Origin: Nitrospirota bacterium
GTDB lineage: Bacteria; Nitrospirota; Nitrospiria; Nitrospirales; Nitrospiraceae
Direction of reading: 5' to 3'
Assembly: GCA_013388555.1 (NCBI GenBank)
Contig: JACAFD010000049.1
Coordinates: forward strand, 1-35,833
DNA: 35,833 nt
In this document: positions 32,851 to 35,833 of the stretch, one piece after another
Layout of the letters: every line of letters starts with the position of its first letter
Numbering within the stretch: position 1 is the stretch's first letter
Translations under genes and position numbers: made by a program
Notes under the pieces: model-generated
What the model was told of the DNA's origin: nothing
Database searches by the model: none
The model's input: only the letters and a program-made list of their open reading frames with translations

Positions 32851-33196
32851 GGCCACCTCTGCTCTCTGCCGTCCTGTCGCGCACGACCGGCCGACCGGAT
32901 GTCGTGGCCGAAAGAAACTGTTCGACTCGTTCCCGGTCTGTGATATGGCCGAGGGAGACCAACTCTGTTTGGGTCATGCCGACAGCGAAAAATTCCCCTG
33001 CGACCGACACCAGAGAAATCGTCTTGCGTGGACCGATGTATCCGCTGGCGAGCACCTGGACCACTTGTCCCGACACAGGTGCGCCCAACCTGGTGCCGGT
33101 AAATCGACGGATCACATAGACGAGTCCGCCTATGAGTGCGAGCACAAGCGCCAGCGCTGACACCATTCGTATGAAACTGTCCCAAAAATCGATCAC
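32840..33196 (-). CDS. fliO: Flagellar assembly protein FliO, 118 aa
   Basis: One membrane segment (SALALVLALIGGLVYVIRR) is followed by a small cytoplasmic domain with GQVVQVLASGYIGPRKTISL and LVSVAGEFFAVGMT, the FliO pattern. It assists FliP assembly. The frame is open to 33280, but that extension is translated repeat DNA (Arg/Pro/Asp run). The GTG at 33196 has AGGAG five bases ahead. Position between fliN and fliP fits. Family is short and weakly conserved. Confidence 0.88.
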   Translation of the reverse strand: MIDFWDSFIRMVSALALVLALIGGLVYVIRRFTGTRLGAPVSGQVVQVLASGYIGPRKTISLVSVAGEFFAVGMTQTELVSLGHITDRERVEQFLSATTSGRPVVRDRTAESRGGHVD

Positions 33197-33212
33197 ATGA
33201 TCTCCTAAGTCT

Positions 33213-33296
33213 CGTCTATCTGGTCTATTCGGTCTGTCTGGTCTTTTTGGTCGTCGGACGAAACTGACCAGATAGACCAAAGAGACTAGATAGACC
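33213..33296. repeat. Inverted repeat with GGTCTATC-type arms between fliN and fliO
   Basis: Left arm 33213-33243 and right arm 33266-33296 are 31 bases each and pair at about 26 positions. Each arm is a run of degenerate GTCTATCTG / GGTCT words. The loop is 22 bases. This unit occurs nowhere else in the window, but the architecture is that of the AGGYTR and GCGTGAA families. Confidence 0.85.
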
Positions 33297-33303
33297 GGCT
33301 GCT

Positions 33304-33684
33304 TTACGCGAGCTGCTGAACACGTTCTGCCGCGCTGATCACGTCGGTGAGGCGAATGCCAAATTTCTCGTTCACCACGACGACTTCGCCCCTCGCTACC
33401 AACTTGTTGTTGACGAGCACTTCCATCGGTTCTCCTGCGAGCTTTTCGAGTTCGATTACCGACCCCTGCCCGAGCTGCAGTAATTCTCGAATCACCATCT
33501 TGGTCGATCCGACCTGCACGGTCACTTGCATCGGGATGTCGAGGATAAAGTCTATGTTCTTAGGCGCAGGGGCCGCGCCCCCCCCGTCAAGCGAGGGAAA
33601 TGACGCAGGAGCCGGTGGAGGAGACTGAGCAGTGTCGGAAGCGTTCGTCTTTGCTCCGGAGGTAGCTATTTCATTGTCGGCCAT
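33304..33684 (-). CDS. fliN: Flagellar switch protein FliN, 126 aa
   Basis: A Pro/Ala-rich N-terminus (about 40 residues) precedes the SpoA domain: FILDIPMQVTVQVGSTKMVI, LLQLGQGSVIELEKLAGEPM, VLVNNKLVARGEVVVV and FGIRLTDVI. It forms the C ring base with FliM. GGAG is eight bases before the ATG. Length typical (about 130). Confidence 0.96.
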   Translation of the reverse strand: MADNEIATSGAKTNASDTAQSPPPAPASFPSLDGGGAAPAPKNIDFILDIPMQVTVQVGSTKMVIRELLQLGQGSVIELEKLAGEPMEVLVNNKLVARGEVVVVNEKFGIRLTDVISAAERVQQLA

Positions 33685-33713
33685 GGACGGTTCTCCTCAG
33701 ACATATACGTCGT

Positions 33714-34688
33714 TTACGCGATCACCTTTTCAATGCGGCAGGCGTGGTTCCCCTTCGAGACGCCGGGGCTCCCTTGAAACTTCAAGTACCCTTCGACAAA
33801 ACAATCGAGCGGATCGCCGGGCCGTTGATCTAACAGGATGAGATCTCCCGGAGCAAAATCCAATACGTCCCGCACCTTGACCGAGACGGTGCCAAGCCGG
33901 ACCGTCACGGCGACAGGACATTCCTGCAGTTTTTCATGAAATCTGTTTGCCCAGCTGCCATCTTGCTCGACCTGATCCGAGACGATGCCCGAATAGAGTT
34001 TCTCTTTAATGGGCTCGAGCATCGAATAGGGGTACACAAGAAAGAAGTCGCTGGTGGTTTCGCCGAATTGCACCTGGAGGGTGGTGACGAAGACGATTTC
34101 CGATGAAGACACCACCATGGCAAACTGAGGATTGACTTCTGAACGGACCAGTTCGGTCTTAACAGCAAGCACGGCGCGCCAGGCTTTCTCCATGTCTTCA
34201 AACGCCGATTGCACAAGCTTCTTGATAATCCGCAACTGAATCGGAGTGAAATCGCGACCTTCAGGCTTGACATGCGTTTGCGCCTTCCCCCCGTAAAAAT
34301 AGTCCACGACGAGGTACACTAAGAACGCATTCATGACGAACAGACCGTTCCCCCGCAACGGTTCCATTCGAAACACGTTCAGCGAAGACGGAATCGGAAC
34401 GGTCTTCAGGAACGCGCCGAACTTCATGATTTGCGTTCCGATAATATTGAACTCCACCTTCGTATTCAGCAAAAGGCTCCAGGACAAAGACTGGTGCCTG
34501 GTAAACCGGTCTGTCACCAGTTCGAGCGTGGGCATACGCCCGCGAATGATGCGTTCCTGATTGAAGAGGTCGTACGATTTGATGCCGCCGGCTGGTTGCC
34601 CCTCTTCACCTGCCTGGGTCTCAACTTCCCCGGAGGCGACTCCCTTCAACAGTGCATCGATTTCGTCTTGTGAAAGTATTTTTTCCAT
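33714..34688 (-). CDS. fliM: Flagellar switch protein FliM, 324 aa
   Basis: MEKILSQDEIDALLKGV is the CheY-P binding N-terminal peptide. The middle has PLRGNGLFVMNAFLVYLVVD (cf. GGxG region) and the C-terminal SpoA domain has VTVRLGTVSVKVRDVLDFAP. It links chemotaxis signals to motor direction. The frame opens to 34835, but the ATG at 34688 starts the conserved peptide, 20 bp after fliL. No clear Shine-Dalgarno is present. Length typical (about 330). Confidence 0.96.
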   Translation of the reverse strand: MEKILSQDEIDALLKGVASGEVETQAGEEGQPAGGIKSYDLFNQERIIRGRMPTLELVTDRFTRHQSLSWSLLLNTKVEFNIIGTQIMKFGAFLKTVPIPSSLNVFRMEPLRGNGLFVMNAFLVYLVVDYFYGGKAQTHVKPEGRDFTPIQLRIIKKLVQSAFEDMEKAWRAVLAVKTELVRSEVNPQFAMVVSSSEIVFVTTLQVQFGETTSDFFLVYPYSMLEPIKEKLYSGIVSDQVEQDGSWANRFHEKLQECPVAVTVRLGTVSVKVRDVLDFAPGDLILLDQRPGDPLDCFVEGYLKFQGSPGVSKGNHACRIEKVIA

Positions 34689-34707
34689 CGTGACGAGGTG
34701 CTTCCCG

Positions 34708-35253
34708 CTATTGCACGACGAAATCCGTGAAGTAGGCTGCCCGAACCCCTGGCTTGGGAAGCAGACTGTTGACGCGTTGAGTGATCTCGTCGCGCAACTG
34801 AAATTTACCCTGAGGGGTGCGGATCGATGCCGCATCCTTGCTTGTCAGAAGGACAAGGATCGTGTCGCGTACTTGTGGGACACGGCTGGCAAGTTCGGCC
34901 GAGGCGTCCTGATTTTCGAGTTCCAGCTTCACCGTGAGTTTCAGATAACGTACCTCCGGCGTGTCGGCGAGGTTCACGATAAACGGCTCTACCTCGTAGA
35001 TTGCGCCAGGGCTACTGGCTTTGCCGCCGCCATGCTTGGCTTCCGTTTCGCCAGGACCCGCCGCCTTCGCGACCGACGCCTCGGCTTTCTGACTTTCCCC
35101 TCCATGCTCTCCCGCCATGAACTTAAACATCACGAACGCCCCTCCAAGCCCAAGCGCGAGTGTCCCGGCAACGATGATGATGACCATTTTTACCGGAATT
35201 CCCGCCGCAACTGGCTTTGGCGCTGGTGGTGGCGCGCTTTCTGGCTCTGCCAT
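34708..35253 (-). CDS. fliL: Flagellar basal body protein FliL, 181 aa
   Basis: A Pro/Ala-rich cytoplasmic tail (about residues 1-20) precedes one membrane segment (MVIIIVAGTLALGLGGAFVM). The periplasmic domain has YEVEPFIVNLADTPEVRYLKL, typical of FliL. It stabilises stators. GGAGG lies five bases before the ATG. It begins the block fliL-fliM-fliN; a sigma-54 site lies ~250 bp upstream. Length typical (about 155-180). Confidence 0.93.
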   Translation of the reverse strand: MAEPESAPPPAPKPVAAGIPVKMVIIIVAGTLALGLGGAFVMFKFMAGEHGGESQKAEASVAKAAGPGETEAKHGGGKASSPGAIYEVEPFIVNLADTPEVRYLKLTVKLELENQDASAELASRVPQVRDTILVLLTSKDAASIRTPQGKFQLRDEITQRVNSLLPKPGVRAAYFTDFVVQ

Positions 35254-35268
35254 ATGCTCCTCCTCTAA

Positions 35269-35406
35269 CAGGATGCTGATATCCGGATGCTGAAAAAGTC
35301 CGCCAGCAGCGTTCTCGCCTCGAAAGCATCCTCAACGTAGCCAGAGGCTACGCCTCCGGTGCTTTCATCGACTGCGGCCTTGCTGGACGGCCTTTTTGAG
35401 CATCCT
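35269..35406. repeat. MITE-like element, copy C, in the fliL leader
   Basis: The ends are GGATGCTGAAAAAG and CCTTTTTGAGCATCC, with a short extra copy of GGATGCTGA at the left tip (35270-35279). Internal hairpin: GTAGCC at 35337-35342 pairs with GGCTAC at 35346-35351, and GAAAGCA (35322-35328) with TGCTTTC (35360-35366). Its flank (35407 to about 35475) resembles the flank of copy B. Confidence 0.85.
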
Positions 35407-35707
35407 TCGTGCGATGCCCCTCTTGCCCAAGACATTCAGACCAATGAAACTGTGGCTTGCCATACGGTTTTTGATCCACTAATCGAACGATGAGAACGAA
35501 TGGGAGTTTTGCAATGGCTATGCCATCGACAGAGAGGAGGAAGCGGATGAGGCATCAGCCTGAACAGGGCCACTGGCGTGCGAATACGAAGGATGGTGGG
35601 CCGGAGAGGCGACAGGCACCCGAGCCAGAGTCTTGACGATGTCAATATAATGACACCAGACGGCGGTGTGGGAGAAGAAAAGAGTCGGCGATCGGAGCGC
35701 CGAGAGA
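35407..35707. other. Intergenic region upstream of fliL
   Basis: Apart from the sigma-54 site at 35511-35525 and the copy C-like flank at 35407-35475, I see nothing coding here. A 69-codon frame at 35436-35645 has no conserved feature and overlaps the promoter; I do not call it a gene. Confidence 0.6.
35511..35525 (-). promoter_or_regulatory. Sigma-54 (RpoN) promoter upstream of fliL
   Basis: The minus strand reads TGGCATAGCCATTGC, which matches TGGCAYRNNNNTTGC fully. The start would be near 35499, about 245 bases before the fliL ATG, so the leader would contain MITE-like copy C. Confidence 0.7.
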
Positions 35708-35815
35708 CAGGCTGAGGTCGAGGTTAAGGTTGAGCAAAGATCTGATTATCTTTATCTCAACCTTAGCCTCAACCTTGACCTTCGATAGCGCTGGCGGACT
35801 TTTTCAGCATTCTGC
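35708..35815. repeat. MITE-like element, copy D (reverse orientation), with AGGYTR arms
   Basis: Arms 35708-35734 and 35756-35782 (27 bases each, about 21 pair) are made of AGGYTR hexamers. They are followed by a MITE end, GGACTTTTTCAGCATTCTGC, at 35796-35815. Its complement matches copy A for about 58 bases. The opposite MITE end is missing inside the window. Confidence 0.8.
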
Positions 35816-35833
35816 TACCGCTTGAGATTCACG

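Noticed and set aside
33197-33280. Longer FliO with an Arg/Pro/Asp-rich N-terminus
   Set aside because: The extra part is the translated GGTCTATC inverted repeat; GTG at 33196 with AGGAG is a better start.
35436-35645. 69-codon minus-strand frame upstream of fliL
   Set aside because: It overlaps the sigma-54 site, has no conserved motif, and has unusual composition.
1-35833. Transfer RNA or ribosomal RNA genes
   Set aside because: No cloverleaf or rRNA-like stretch was noticed in the gaps, which are all accounted for by repeats and promoters.

Overview
The window looks like chromosome of a Nitrospira-type bacterium (phylum Nitrospirota). The reasons are moderately high GC, a late flagellar cluster in a non-enteric gene order, and dispersed intergenic repeats of a kind I remember from Nitrospira genomes. 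The species assignment is a judgement from memory, not a database result.

Layout from right to left, in the direction most genes are read (minus strand). Export and switch block: fliL, fliM, fliN, fliO, fliP, fliQ, fliR, flhB, flhA, flhF, flhG, fliA, then a membrane protein with a degenerate GGDEF domain (35253 to 23224). Rod and ring block: flgF, flgG, flgA, flgH, an unrecognised small ORF, flgI, flgJ (22957 to 17949). Late block: flgM, flgN, flgK, flgL, csrA, fliW (17858 to 13483). Convergent to these, on the plus strand, are an HD-GYP-like protein and a large hybrid histidine kinase (9214 to 13439). Divergent from that pair is a minus-strand run: an HD-GYP protein, a PilZ protein, a sugar epimerase, two B12-type radical SAM proteins (one fused to two GT2 glycosyltransferases and TPR repeats), and the start of a family 9 glycosyltransferase at the left edge.

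The promoters read by eye give a coherent hierarchy. Sigma-54 type sites (TGGC-N7-TTGC) lie upstream of fliL, flgF and the epimerase. Sigma-28 (FliA) type sites lie upstream of flgM and csrA, with weaker ones upstream of both HD-GYP genes. FlgM would hold FliA until hook export. FliW and CsrA would control flagellin translation. The HD-GYP, PilZ and degenerate GGDEF proteins would connect the motor to c-di-GMP. The epimerase/radical SAM/glycosyltransferase run is a candidate flagellin or surface glycan system that was co-recruited to sigma-54 control.

The least explained feature is the intergenic DNA. About ten gaps hold imperfect inverted repeats whose arms are themselves runs of short degenerate direct repeats, in four unrelated sequence families. 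Separately, there are copies of a MITE-like element with inverted ends and an internal hairpin whose base pairs co-vary between copies.
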